64,000 nt of DNA. Source: Chersky-840 sp050011815 (GTDB lineage: Bacteria > Actinomycetota > Acidimicrobiia > Acidimicrobiales > UBA8190). Shown one piece after another: positions 44,368-53,154 of the stretch. Both the position numbers and the translations under genes were made by a program. The notes under the pieces were generated by a model. That model ran no database searches. It had not been told where the DNA came from and was given only the letters and a program-made list of their open reading frames with translations. The DNA is taken from positions 1-64,000 of the forward strand of contig JBEKIJ010000006.1 in NCBI GenBank assembly GCA_050011815.1. The letters run 5' to 3'. Position 1 is the first letter of the stretch; every line of letters starts with the position of its first letter.

Positions 44368-46182
44368 TTACAGGTCCCAGGCCTGGGCGCGTCCGCTCTC
44401 ACCGAACGCGTCGTGCAGCGCCGACTCCTGCTCGGGCCCGAAGGCCCGGTAGCTGTCCTCGCCCCGACCCCGGACGAACACGGGGTCGCCGCCCACGCGA
44501 TCGGCCCGGAACTTCTGGTGCACGAGGGTCCGGACGAGGACCTTGTTGGTGGGAGTCGTCGGCAGGGCATCACACAACCGCACGTACCGGGGCCGCCATT
44601 TGGGGCTGAGGTCGCTCTGGGCGTCCACCCACGCCGCGAAGTGCGCGGGATCGAAGGTGGCGTCGCCGCGCAGGACGAGGGCCACCATGACCTGGTCGCC
44701 GGAGTCCACATCGGGGACGCCGTAGACAGAGGCCATCATCACCTCGGGGTGGCGGGCCACGATGGCCTCGATCGGTGCGGCCGGGAAGTTCTCGCCGTCC
44801 ACCCTGAGCCAGTCCGAGGTACGGCCCGCGAAGTACACCCATTCGTCGCCGTCGACGTACCCGAGGTCGCCGCTCCAGTACCAGCCGTTGCGGGTGGTCC
44901 GGGCCATGGCCTCGGCGTTGCGGTAGTAGCCCTCGAAGGGGCCCACCCCCTCGACGTTCACGATCTCGCCCACGCACTGCTCGGCGTTGAGAAGACGGCC
45001 CTCGCTGTCGAACACCGCCCGTTCCCGTTCGTTCCCGTCGGGGTCGACCACCTTGATCCCCTGGCGGAGCTTGCCCACCGACCCCCGCGGCACGCCGCCG
45101 GAGCGGTCGAGGGCGATTCCCCCTTCGGTGGAACCGAACACGTCGACGACGGCGACGCCGAACCGCTTCGCCACCGCCTCCACCACGTGCGGAGATCCCT
45201 CGTTGCCGTACGCCAACCGCAGGGGGTTATCCGCGTCGTCGGGCTTCTCGGGGGTGGCCAACAGGTAGGCGAGGGGCTTCCCCGTGTAGTTGAACCAGGT
45301 GGCGCCGTAGCGGCGCACGTCGTCGAGAAACCGCGAGGCGCTGAACCGCCGCGCCAGACCGACCGACGCGCCCGCCACCAGCGCGGGGGCGAGGCCCACC
45401 ATCAGCGAGTTGGAATGGAAGAGCGGCATGGCGAGGTACCCGACGTCATCGGGCCCCACGTCGAGGACCATCGTCATCCGGTTGCCCGTGGTGAGCAGCC
45501 GCCGCTGGGTGCACCGCACCGCCTTCGGTGCGGCCGAGGTCCCCGAGGTGAACAGCAGCACCCACAGCGTCTCCACGTCGGGCTCGAGCCCGGGGTCACC
45601 GGTGCCGGGTTCCCACGCCGCCAGGGCGGAGTCGAGGGACTCCCCCATGGTGCGGGGGGGATCGTCCTCGTCGGCGAACCGCTCCGACACGAGCAGGCCG
45701 CCCGGAAGGGCGAGCTCACCCGCCACGGGCTCGAGCAGCTCCTGGTGCCGGGGCTCGGTGACGAGCAGCTGGACGTCGGTGTAGCCGATGTCGGCCAGAA
45801 GGTGCTCGTCACGCCGCGTGTGGTTGAGCCCCACCACCGCCGCGCCGGCGAGCCCCGCCCCGGCCAGGCAGAACACGTACTCGGGCGTGTTGTCGAGGAG
45901 CACGCCCACATGGGGCGGCCGGGCCGGGTCCAGGCGCTCGAGGAACAGGGCCGCGTACCGGGTTGATTCGGCGAAGACCTCGCCGTGGGTCCAGATGTCG
46001 GCGCCGAAGCGCAGCGCCGGTCGGGACGCGAACTCGGGGTCGGTGCCGTTACGGCGCAGCAACGCGGCGGCGTTCGCAGCGGGCAAGGGCGCTTCGCCCG
46101 GAGCCGGCGCCAACGCCACCCGTTCGGCCACATCGGGCGGGGCCACGATATGGGTGCGGGACGCGGCGCGTTCTCTGACCAC
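44368..46182 (-). CDS. Acyl-CoA synthetase, FadD17-like, with altered ATP loop
   Basis: ANL-family ligase of 604 residues, paralogous to the enzyme at 5918. YFAGRTSDWLRVDGENFPAA, WYWSGDLGYVDGDE and FGSTEGGIA are conserved. The ATP loop reads FTSGTSAAPKAV instead of TSGTTGxPK, and the C-terminal lysine motif is PTNKVLVRTL. An extra N-terminus of about 40 residues precedes the catalytic domain. Activity is likely but could be altered. GTG start 43 nt from a divergent ligase. First gene of the operon with the ACAD, hydratase and CoA-transferase. Confidence 0.87.
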   Translation of the reverse strand: MVRERAASRTHIVAPPDVAERVALAPAPGEAPLPAANAAALLRRNGTDPEFASRPALRFGADIWTHGEVFAESTRYAALFLERLDPARPPHVGVLLDNTPEYVFCLAGAGLAGAAVVGLNHTRRDEHLLADIGYTDVQLLVTEPRHQELLEPVAGELALPGGLLVSERFADEDDPPRTMGESLDSALAAWEPGTGDPGLEPDVETLWVLLFTSGTSAAPKAVRCTQRRLLTTGNRMTMVLDVGPDDVGYLAMPLFHSNSLMVGLAPALVAGASVGLARRFSASRFLDDVRRYGATWFNYTGKPLAYLLATPEKPDDADNPLRLAYGNEGSPHVVEAVAKRFGVAVVDVFGSTEGGIALDRSGGVPRGSVGKLRQGIKVVDPDGNERERAVFDSEGRLLNAEQCVGEIVNVEGVGPFEGYYRNAEAMARTTRNGWYWSGDLGYVDGDEWVYFAGRTSDWLRVDGENFPAAPIEAIVARHPEVMMASVYGVPDVDSGDQVMVALVLRGDATFDPAHFAAWVDAQSDLSPKWRPRYVRLCDALPTTPTNKVLVRTLVHQKFRADRVGGDPVFVRGRGEDSYRAFGPEQESALHDAFGESGRAQAWDL

Positions 46183-46225
46183 GGCGTCAGGTTAGACAAA
46201 CCCGGCCCGGCGGTAGCGTGGCGCC
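46183..46225 (+). promoter_or_regulatory. Leaderless promoter of the 46226 ligase
   Basis: TTAGAC (46192-46197), 16 nt and TAGCGT (46214-46219) precede the ATG by 6 nt, so transcription would begin at or next to the start codon. The divergent ligase at 46182 must share this 43-nt gap. Confidence 0.5.
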
Positions 46226-47830
46226 ATGCCCCCGGTCCGCACGGCATCGACGCGTCGGGGCCGGCGGCTCCGGCGGCTCCGGCCCACGTTGGTCCAGGCC
46301 GGAGCGGCCCGGTACCGCCGGCCCGGTGGCCCCTGGGACCGGGGTCCACTCGATGCGTCGTTCTCCGCCGTCACCGGCACATCGGTGGTCGACGGCACGG
46401 GCCGTCTCGAAGCTGCGTCGCTCGAGACCGGTGTCGCCGCCCTGGCGGGCCGACTGGCGGCGACCGGCGTCGGGCGCGGCGACGTCGTGAGCTGGCAGAT
46501 GCCCAACGGCGCCGCGCCTCTCCTTCTCTATCGGGCGTGCTGGCGGCTCGGCGCCATCGCCGCGCCCCTGCACCACCGCTTGGGCGGCGCCGAGGTGACA
46601 GCCGCACTCGACCAGGTGGACCCGGCCGTGGTCCTGGCCACCTCGGGCATGCCCGCCGCGCAGCGCCCTGGGACCCTCGTCCCTGCCGGCGAGGGACCCG
46701 GGCACGTCTTGGACACCCTCGATCCCGCGCCGGCCATGGGTGCGGGGTCCAGTCCGGCCCGGGCCGCCGACATCGCCGTGGTGCTGTTCACCTCGGGGTC
46801 GACGGGGGTTCCCAAGGCGGCGCTGCACACCCATCGCGGCCTCGGCTACAAAGCGGCGCTCATGGTGAAGGTGCACGGGCTCGGCCCCGGTGACGCCGTC
46901 CTCATGCCTGCGCCGTTGGCCCATGTCTCGGGACTGCTCAACGGCGTGCTCATCCCGTCGGCGGCGGGGATCCCCACCGTCCTCATGGCGGCCTGGGACC
47001 CTGACGAGGGCGTGCGCCGCATCGAGGAGGAGCACGTGTCGTTCATGGGCGCTCCCCCCGTCTTCTTCTCCCAGATGGCGGCGACGGCCGGGTTCGGGCC
47101 CGACCGGGTGCGGAGCCTCCGCCTGGTCTCGACGGGGGGAGCCTCGGTCAGCCCGGCGTTCGTCGACGCCACCAGCGAGTCCTTCGGCTGTCGGGTGAAG
47201 CGCACCTACGGGTCGACCGAGGCGCCCACGGTCACCACCTCGGGACCCGACGACCCCGTGGAACGGGCCCGGGACACCGACGGCCGCGCTCTCGGGGACG
47301 TCGAGCTCGTGGTGCGCGACCCCGAGACCTCGGCGCCGGTGAAGCCCGGCGTGTCGGGTGAGCTGTGGCTGCGCGGCCCCGAGCTCTTCGCCGGCTACGC
47401 CGATCCCGACGCCACCGCCCGGGTCCTCTCGAGCCGGGGGCGGTGGTTCCGCACCGGAGACCTGGGCGTGCTCGACGAACAGGGATGGCTCTGTGTCGTG
47501 GGCCGTCTGTCGGACATCATCATCCGCGCCGGGGAGAACATCTCGGCCTCGGAGGTCGAAGCCCATCTCGAGGCCCATCCCGACGTCCGCCACGCCGTGG
47601 CGGTGGCGGTGGCCGACCCCGAGGTGGGCGAGCGCGTGGCCGCCTTCGTGGAGGCGACCGCACCCTTCGACCTCGCCGCCTGCCGGGCCTGGTTCGCGGC
47701 CCGGGGCGTGACCCGCTTCAAGACCCCCGAGGTCGTGGTGCAGCTCGACGCCCTCCCCGTGCTCGCCGCGGGCAAACCCGACCGCACCACCCTGCGGACC
47801 ATGGCGGCGCAGTTGCGGGATCGCCGCTGA
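46226..47830 (+). CDS. AMP-dependent acyl-CoA synthetase
   Basis: ANL-family ligase of 534 residues. FTSGSTGVPKAALHTH, TYGSTEAPTV, WFRTGDLGVLDEQG, the hinge GRLSDIIIRAGENI and PVLAAGKPDRTTLR (catalytic Lys) are all present. A basic N-terminus of about 30 residues (RRGRRLRRLRP) may be a late artefact of start choice, or a real extension; ATG 46226 is supported by the leaderless promoter. It is divergent from the operon at 46182 and probably activates a related acid. Confidence 0.88.
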   Translation: MPPVRTASTRRGRRLRRLRPTLVQAGAARYRRPGGPWDRGPLDASFSAVTGTSVVDGTGRLEAASLETGVAALAGRLAATGVGRGDVVSWQMPNGAAPLLLYRACWRLGAIAAPLHHRLGGAEVTAALDQVDPAVVLATSGMPAAQRPGTLVPAGEGPGHVLDTLDPAPAMGAGSSPARAADIAVVLFTSGSTGVPKAALHTHRGLGYKAALMVKVHGLGPGDAVLMPAPLAHVSGLLNGVLIPSAAGIPTVLMAAWDPDEGVRRIEEEHVSFMGAPPVFFSQMAATAGFGPDRVRSLRLVSTGGASVSPAFVDATSESFGCRVKRTYGSTEAPTVTTSGPDDPVERARDTDGRALGDVELVVRDPETSAPVKPGVSGELWLRGPELFAGYADPDATARVLSSRGRWFRTGDLGVLDEQGWLCVVGRLSDIIIRAGENISASEVEAHLEAHPDVRHAVAVAVADPEVGERVAAFVEATAPFDLAACRAWFAARGVTRFKTPEVVVQLDALPVLAAGKPDRTTLRTMAAQLRDRR

Positions 47831-47847
47831 GCACGCCCGGGATCCCC

Positions 47848-47882
47848 TTGTCAGGACACTCTGAATAGAGTATTCTGGGAAC
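47848..47882 (+). promoter_or_regulatory. PadR promoter with embedded operator
   Basis: TTGTCA (47848-47853), 17 nt and TATTCT (47871-47876) make a near-consensus promoter. Only 6 nt separate the -10 from the ATG, so the mRNA is leaderless. GAATA-GAG-TATTC (47863-47875) is a perfect palindrome overlapping the -10 and is the likely autoregulatory PadR site. Confidence 0.7.
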
Positions 47883-48548
47883 ATGCCCCGCTCGGCCCGC
47901 TCCAATCCCCTGGCCCTGGCGGTCCTCGTCTGTCTTTTCGAGCGCCCGATGCACCCCTACGAGGTGGCCCAGACGCTGCGGTCGAGGGCGAAGCACGAGA
48001 GCGTCCGCCTCAACTACGGGTCGTTGTACGCGGTGGTGGACTCCCTCGAGCACCGGGGCCTGATCCGGGCCGGGGAAACCGTCCGGGAGGGCCGGCGACC
48101 CGAGCGCACCATCTACGAGATCACCGACGCCGGGGCCCGAGAGCTCACGGACTGGCTCACAGAGCTGATCGCGGCGCCGGCCAAGGAGTACCCCCATTTC
48201 ATGGCGGGACTCTCCTTCCTTCCCGCCCTCGACATCCACGACGCCCTCGACGCGCTGCGCCAGCGCGCCGTGGCGGTCGAGATCCGGCTGACCCAGCTCC
48301 GGGCCGGCCAGCGGGCCGCGGCCGACGCCGGCCTGCCCCGGCTCTTCGAGCTCGAGGGCGAGTACGAGGAACGGCTCATGGAGACCGAGCTCGACTTCGT
48401 CCGGGGGCTGATCAAGGACATCGACGACGGTTCCCTCGACGGCATCGAGCTGTGGCGCTCGTTCGTCGAGGCGGCCCCCACCGGCTCCCCCGTCATCACC
48501 CCGGCTCTGTCGGGATCGGGCGAGGAGGTCGCCGACACCGAGTCATAG
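47883..48548 (+). CDS. PadR-family transcriptional regulator
   Basis: Winged-helix repressor of 221 residues. The PadR core is at 8-85 (ALAVLVCLFERPMHPYEVAQ, NYGSLYAVVDSLEHRGLI, GRRPERTIYEITDAG) and a helical dimer domain follows (Vir-type, 90-190). PadR proteins typically repress a neighbouring ABC or drug exporter and release DNA on binding the compound. The Drr-type ABC genes lie just downstream, which fits. The ATG at 47883 follows a leaderless promoter with a palindromic site. Confidence 0.92.
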   Translation: MPRSARSNPLALAVLVCLFERPMHPYEVAQTLRSRAKHESVRLNYGSLYAVVDSLEHRGLIRAGETVREGRRPERTIYEITDAGARELTDWLTELIAAPAKEYPHFMAGLSFLPALDIHDALDALRQRAVAVEIRLTQLRAGQRAAADAGLPRLFELEGEYEERLMETELDFVRGLIKDIDDGSLDGIELWRSFVEAAPTGSPVITPALSGSGEEVADTES

Positions 48549-48781
48549 AAACAGAGCCACAGAAACAGAGCCACAGAAACGGCTCGGGGCCGCGTGTTGG
48601 TGCACGCGGCCCCGGGGCCTTGAACCACGAGGCCGATTCCAAAGGAACCTTCGCTCGGGGCTGCACCCACAGCGTAGGACACAGATCGGGATCGACCTCT
48701 CCCAGACACGAGTCCGCACCCAGGCGGGCCCGTCCCTAGCGGTCCGCACATTGCGGACCATGCAGAGCGAGAGGACCACCG
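48549..48781 (+). promoter_or_regulatory. PadR-ABC intergenic region with hairpin and palindrome
   Basis: Tandem copies of AGAAACAGAGCCAC (48547-48580) follow the PadR stop. GGGGCCGCGTG (48586-48596) and CACGCGGCCCC (48603-48613) form an 11-bp stem with a 6-nt loop: a terminator or attenuator. Nearer the ABC gene GGTCCGC-N5-GCGGACC (48741-48759) is a perfect inverted repeat and likely operator. No gene is visible. Confidence 0.6.
48586..48613 (+). terminator. Strong GC hairpin after padR
   Basis: Perfect 11-bp GC-rich stem with a TTGGTG loop, 37 nt after the padR stop, no U-tract. It could end padR transcription or attenuate readthrough into the ABC genes. Confidence 0.55.
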
Positions 48782-49795
48782 ATGACTGCTCTTGTCGAGG
48801 CCCGCGGCCTCACCAAGCGTTTCGGGCGCGTCACGGCCCTGGAGGAGCTGGACCTCAGCCTTCCGTCCGGGCACATCGTCGCCATCCTCGGCCCCAACGG
48901 GGCGGGCAAGACGACGCTCGTGCGCACCGTCGCCACCCTGTTGCGTCCCGACGCCGGATCGCTGTCGGTCGCCGGCCACGACGTGGTCCGCGAGGCCCAC
49001 GCCGTGCGCCGGATGATCGGCCTCGCCGGCCAGTCCGCGGCGGTGGAGGAGATGATGACGGGCCGCGAGAACCTGGCCATGGTGGCCCGGCTCTACGGCC
49101 AGTCGCGGCGTTCGGCGCGCGCCGCCAGCGTCGCCACGCTGGATCGCCTGGGCCTGTCCGAGGCCGGCGACCGTCTGGTCAAGACGTACTCGGGCGGGAT
49201 GCGGCGCCGCCTCGACCTCGGGGCCAGTCTGGTGGGCTCGCCCCGACTGCTCCTCCTCGATGAGCCCACCACCGGGCTCGACCCCCGGAGCCGCATCGAG
49301 TTGTGGGACTCCATCCGGGCCCTGGGGGAGGGCGGCACCGACATCCTGCTCACCACCCAGTACCTCGACGAGGCCGACCATCTGGCCGCCCTCATCGTGA
49401 TCATCGACGGCGGGAAGGTCGTGGCCCAGGGATCGCCGGCCGAGCTCAAACAGCGGGCGGGCGCGGACGTGCTCGACCTGCACACCCGCGAGGCCTCGAC
49501 ACTGGCACGCGCCGCCGACGTCCTGGCCAAGCTGGGCATCGGCACGCCGTCGATCGACGCCGAGACCCAGCGCTGTTCGATCGACGCCCCCAAAGGCTCA
49601 GGCGTCCTGGCCCTGGTGGTCCGCACCCTCGACGACGCCGGCATCGACCTCGAGGACATCACCGTGCGTCATCCGACCCTCGACGAGGTCTTCCTGAAAC
49701 TGACCGGTACTCCGGCCGCGCTCAGCACCGAACCCGACTCCGCCCCCGACTCCGGACCTGTCTCGGATCTCCTCTCCGACGGACACGTCGCCTGA
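48782..49795 (+). CDS. DrrA-like ABC transporter ATPase
   Basis: ATPase of 337 residues. Walker A GPNGAGKTTLV near 38, the Q-loop GLAGQSAAVEEMMTGREN, signature YSGGMRRRLDLGASLV and Walker B LLLLDEPTTGLDPRSR are typical of daunorubicin-resistance-type exporters. The C-terminal 100 residues carry the DrrA regulatory domain (RHPTLDEVFLKLTG) and a Ser/Asp-rich tail. It works with the permease 17 nt downstream and is probably regulated by PadR. Confidence 0.92.
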   Translation: MTALVEARGLTKRFGRVTALEELDLSLPSGHIVAILGPNGAGKTTLVRTVATLLRPDAGSLSVAGHDVVREAHAVRRMIGLAGQSAAVEEMMTGRENLAMVARLYGQSRRSARAASVATLDRLGLSEAGDRLVKTYSGGMRRRLDLGASLVGSPRLLLLDEPTTGLDPRSRIELWDSIRALGEGGTDILLTTQYLDEADHLAALIVIIDGGKVVAQGSPAELKQRAGADVLDLHTREASTLARAADVLAKLGIGTPSIDAETQRCSIDAPKGSGVLALVVRTLDDAGIDLEDITVRHPTLDEVFLKLTGTPAALSTEPDSAPDSGPVSDLLSDGHVA

Positions 49796-49812
49796 ACCGA
49801 AAGGTACCTGCC

Positions 49813-50655
49813 ATGACCACCACAACCATCGGGTCCCCGGGCACCGTCTTCGACGCCGAGCGCGTCGCGGTCGCGCCCGGCGCCTCCCGGGTCGTCTCGA
49901 CCCTGACGATCGCGGGCCGGACCGTGAAGAAATTCGTCCGCACCCCCCAGCTCATCGTGGCCGGCACGGCGCAGGGCGCGCTGTTCCTGCTGATCTTCCG
50001 CTACGTCTTCGGGGGCGCCGTCGGCCATACCGGCTCGCTGCGCTACGTGGACTTCCTCGTCCCCGGGTTCGTGGCCACCAGCGTGCTCTTCACCGGCATG
50101 GGCGCATCGGCGGGCATCGCCGAGGACCTTTCCCTGGGACTGATGGACCGGCTGCGGAGCCTGCCCATCTCGCGCTTCTCCATCATCGACGCCAACGCCT
50201 GGGCCAACACCGCGCTCACCACGTTGAGCCTGGCCATCACCACGGCCATCGGGTTCGCCATCGGCTTTCGCATCCACAACGGGGTGGGGGCCGCCCTGGA
50301 GGCCTTCGGCATGTGCGTGGTGTTCGGCTTCGCCTTCTGCTGGCTCTTCGTCGCCCTCGGCCTGTTCGCCGGGAGTCCCCAAGCGGCGCAGAGCCTTTCG
50401 TTCCTGGTATTCCCGCTGACCTTCGTCTCCAGTGCCTATGTCCCGGTGTCGACCATGCCGGGGTGGATGCAGGCCTTCGCCAACCATCAACCCATCACGG
50501 CCATGGTCAACACCGTGCGGATCCTGACCGAGGGACACGCCGCCGCAGCCGCGCTGGGCCATTCGCTCAACTACTACCTCCCGGCGTCGTTGGCGTGGTC
50601 GGCCCTCATCGTCGCCCTCGCCGCACCGCTCGCCGTCCTCCGCCTGCGTCGGTAG
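49813..50655 (+). CDS. DrrB-like ABC-2 permease
   Basis: Integral membrane protein of 280 residues with about six hydrophobic helices. FVRTPQLIVAGTAQGALFLL and YVDFLVPGFVATSVLF are the ABC-2 signatures. The segment SSAYVPVSTMPGWMQAFANH is the conserved C-terminal loop of this type of permease. It forms the channel for the upstream ATPase. ATG with GGTACC rather than a strong ribosome site. Confidence 0.9.
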   Translation: MTTTTIGSPGTVFDAERVAVAPGASRVVSTLTIAGRTVKKFVRTPQLIVAGTAQGALFLLIFRYVFGGAVGHTGSLRYVDFLVPGFVATSVLFTGMGASAGIAEDLSLGLMDRLRSLPISRFSIIDANAWANTALTTLSLAITTAIGFAIGFRIHNGVGAALEAFGMCVVFGFAFCWLFVALGLFAGSPQAAQSLSFLVFPLTFVSSAYVPVSTMPGWMQAFANHQPITAMVNTVRILTEGHAAAAALGHSLNYYLPASLAWSALIVALAAPLAVLRLRR

Positions 50656-50691
50656 ACGCGGTCGCGAGATGGGGGCGCCTCCGAGTGGACC

Positions 50692-51843
50692 TCAGAACAC
50701 CGGCTGCCCGGCTTCGGCACGGGCTCTGAGGACCAGCGCGATCCGCTCACGGTGATACGTGGCGTCGCCGAAGGTCACCTGGTCGAGTTGCGACCGCTTC
50801 AGGAACAGATGGAGATCGTGTTCCCACGTGAACCCGATCCCCCCGTGGACCTGGAGCCCCGAGGCCATCACCCGTCGGGCGGCGTCGGAGCACCACACCT
50901 TGGCGGCCGACGCCGCCGGCGAGGCCTCGGGATCTCCCGCCCCGACGGCCCACGCCGCGTAGTAGGCGGCGGACCGCATGCCCTCCACGTCGACCAACAT
51001 GTCGGCGCAGCGGTGCTTGACCGCCTGGAAGCCGCCGATCGGTCGTCCGAATTGCACCCGGTCCTTGGCGTACTGGACCGTCATGGCCAACACCACGTCG
51101 GCGGCACCGAGCATCTCGGCGCACAGCGCGGCGGCGGCCCGGTCGAGCACGGCGGCGGCGGCCCGGTCGTCGCCGAGCCGGAGGGCGGGCCGGTCATCGA
51201 GGGCGAGCCATCCGAGACTGCGGGTGCGGTCCATGGCCGGTTCCGAACCGGGACGGGCGCTGTCGTCGGGGGCCAGCGCGAAGATGGCAGGAGCGCCTTC
51301 GGTCTCGGCGAAGACGATGATGACATCGGCCTGCGGGCCGTTCACCACCGGATCGGATCGTCCCGTCAACCGCCATGTCCCCCCGCCGTCACGCCGGGCC
51401 ACAACCGCGTCGGGACGACGGGACCATGCCACCGCGCCGGTGGCGTCGCCCGACGACAGGCGCTGCGCCCAGCCCGCCGCGTCGGTCGCGCCCAGCGCCG
51501 GCGCGGAGCTCCCCGCCTCTGCACCGAGAGCGCCGCTCGTGATGGCGGTGGCGAGGGCGTGGTGCGCGACCACGGTCCCGGTGAAGGGCACCGGGGCCAG
51601 GTGACGTCCCAGCTGCTCGCACAGGACGGCCACCTCGACCATGCCCAGCCCGAGACCGCCCTCGGGCTCGGACCGTTCGATTGCCGGCCAACCCTGCTCG
51701 GCCATGGCCGCCCACAGGTCGTCGTCGAGATGCCGACCGGCGGCGGCCACCTCCCGGACCCGGGTGGTCGTGCACGCGTCGTCGAGGAGACCGGCCGCCG
51801 CGTCGCGCAGCGCGACCTGATCAGACGAGAGCTCGAAGTCCAC
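50692..51843 (-). CDS. Acyl-CoA dehydrogenase, short type
   Basis: ACAD-fold protein of 383 residues, similar to the one at 26285: VQFGRPIGGFQAVKHRCADM, QVHGGIGFTWEHDLHLFLKR. The middle domain lacks the typical TEPxAGSD loop. Such proteins often pair with a standard FadE to form a heterotetramer. Its divergent neighbour at 51907 is a standard FadE and a natural partner. GTG start with TAGGCT (51856-51851) 7 nt upstream, so probably leaderless. Confidence 0.88.
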   Translation of the reverse strand: MDFELSSDQVALRDAAAGLLDDACTTTRVREVAAAGRHLDDDLWAAMAEQGWPAIERSEPEGGLGLGMVEVAVLCEQLGRHLAPVPFTGTVVAHHALATAITSGALGAEAGSSAPALGATDAAGWAQRLSSGDATGAVAWSRRPDAVVARRDGGGTWRLTGRSDPVVNGPQADVIIVFAETEGAPAIFALAPDDSARPGSEPAMDRTRSLGWLALDDRPALRLGDDRAAAAVLDRAAAALCAEMLGAADVVLAMTVQYAKDRVQFGRPIGGFQAVKHRCADMLVDVEGMRSAAYYAAWAVGAGDPEASPAASAAKVWCSDAARRVMASGLQVHGGIGFTWEHDLHLFLKRSQLDQVTFGDATYHRERIALVLRARAEAGQPVF

Positions 51844-51906
51844 GGGCCGGAGCCTACCGACCACCCCGTTCGGGAGCCTGACGCATGTGTCATGCTGGCG
51901 CCGGCG
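51844..51906. promoter_or_regulatory. Divergent ACAD promoter region
   Basis: The minus-strand TAGGCT-N7-GTG fits a leaderless start for the left gene. For the right gene CATGCT (51891-51896) lies 10 nt before the ATG. The 63-nt gap leaves room for a shared operator, but I see no palindrome. Confidence 0.4.
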
Positions 51907-53103
51907 ATGGACCTGACGACGACGCCGGAACAGGAGCACCTCCGCAGGCAGCTGCGGGAGTGGCTCCGCAGCCACCTGCCATGGGAGTACGGGGTGGGTC
52001 TGCCTCCGCGCTTCGACGACCTCGGCGAGGAAGTGGCCTTCGGCCGTCGTTGGCAGGCGGACCTGGCCGGGGCGGGGTGGGTGGCGGTGTCGTGGCCCAC
52101 GGCCTACGGCGGCCGCAACCTGGGCCCGGCCGAGAACTTCGTCGTGCAGGAGGAGCTGGCGCGGGCCCGGGCCCCCGAGCTCGTCGGCCGCATCGGCGTG
52201 AACCTGGCGGGACCGACGCTGCTGGCCCATGGCACCGAGGAGCAAAAGTCACGGTGGTTGCCCGCCATCCCCACCGCCGCGCACCTGTGGTGTCAGCTGT
52301 TCTCCGAGCCCGACGCGGGATCGGACCTCGCCGCGGTCCGCACCACGGCGCAGCGCGTGGCGGGTGGGTGGCAGCTCGACGGTCGCAAGGTGTGGACCTC
52401 CTACGCGCAGTTCGCCGACTGGGGGGTGTGTCTCGCCCGCAGCGACTCCGAGGCCCCCAAGCACAAGGGCCTCTCCTTCTTCGTCGTCGACATGCACGCG
52501 CCGGGAGTTGATGTCCGGCCCCTGGTGCAGATGACGGGCGAGGCCGAGTTCAACGAGGTGGAGCTGCGCGAGGTCTTCGTTCCTGATGACCAATTGGTCG
52601 GTCATCTCGGAGAGGGATGGCGGGTGGCCGGCTCCACGCTGTCGAACGAGCGGGGCGTGAACCCGAGACAGCTCGTCATCCACCTCCAACATCTCGAGGA
52701 GCTGCTCTCGCTGGCCGCCACGGTCGGGGCCTTCGACGACACCCGGCTGCGTCGCAAGCTGGCCCAGGCCTATGTCGAGGTGCGGCTGTTCCAGCTCCAC
52801 AACTGGCGGTCCCTCTCCAAGTTGCAGCGCGGCCTCGAGCCCGGCCCGGAGGGGAGCATCCTCAAGTTGTACTGGAGCGAGATGAGCAAGCGCCTCCACG
52901 GCCTGGCCCTGGACGTGCTCGGCCCGGCCGCCCCGCTGTGGCGCGACGCCACCGACAACCCCGGCGAGGGATCGTGGCAGCGGGCGTGGCTCTACTATCA
53001 AGCGTCGTCGATCTTCGCGGGCACCAACGAGATCCAGCACAACGTGATCGGTGAACGGGTACTGGGCCTCCCGCGCGAGCCGGAACCCGAAAGGGCCCGT
53101 TGA
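51907..53103 (+). CDS. Acyl-CoA dehydrogenase
   Basis: FadE-type ACAD of 398 residues. WCQLFSEPDAGSDLAAVRTT, RKVWTSYAQFADWGVCLAR and IFAGTNEIQHNVIGERVLGL are the family signatures. Paralogue of 43207. ATG 51907 (MDLTTTPEQEHLR) is typical; an ATG 15 nt earlier is possible. It starts a rightward unit with an enoyl-CoA hydratase, a CoA-transferase and an alcohol dehydrogenase, so this unit may oxidise a hydroxylated acid or alcohol-derived acyl-CoA. Confidence 0.92.
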   Translation: MDLTTTPEQEHLRRQLREWLRSHLPWEYGVGLPPRFDDLGEEVAFGRRWQADLAGAGWVAVSWPTAYGGRNLGPAENFVVQEELARARAPELVGRIGVNLAGPTLLAHGTEEQKSRWLPAIPTAAHLWCQLFSEPDAGSDLAAVRTTAQRVAGGWQLDGRKVWTSYAQFADWGVCLARSDSEAPKHKGLSFFVVDMHAPGVDVRPLVQMTGEAEFNEVELREVFVPDDQLVGHLGEGWRVAGSTLSNERGVNPRQLVIHLQHLEELLSLAATVGAFDDTRLRRKLAQAYVEVRLFQLHNWRSLSKLQRGLEPGPEGSILKLYWSEMSKRLHGLALDVLGPAAPLWRDATDNPGEGSWQRAWLYYQASSIFAGTNEIQHNVIGERVLGLPREPEPERAR

Positions 53104-53154
53104 CCCCGGCACGCCACCCCGACGGAGCACCGGCGCAGACGAAGGAGGCTTGCC

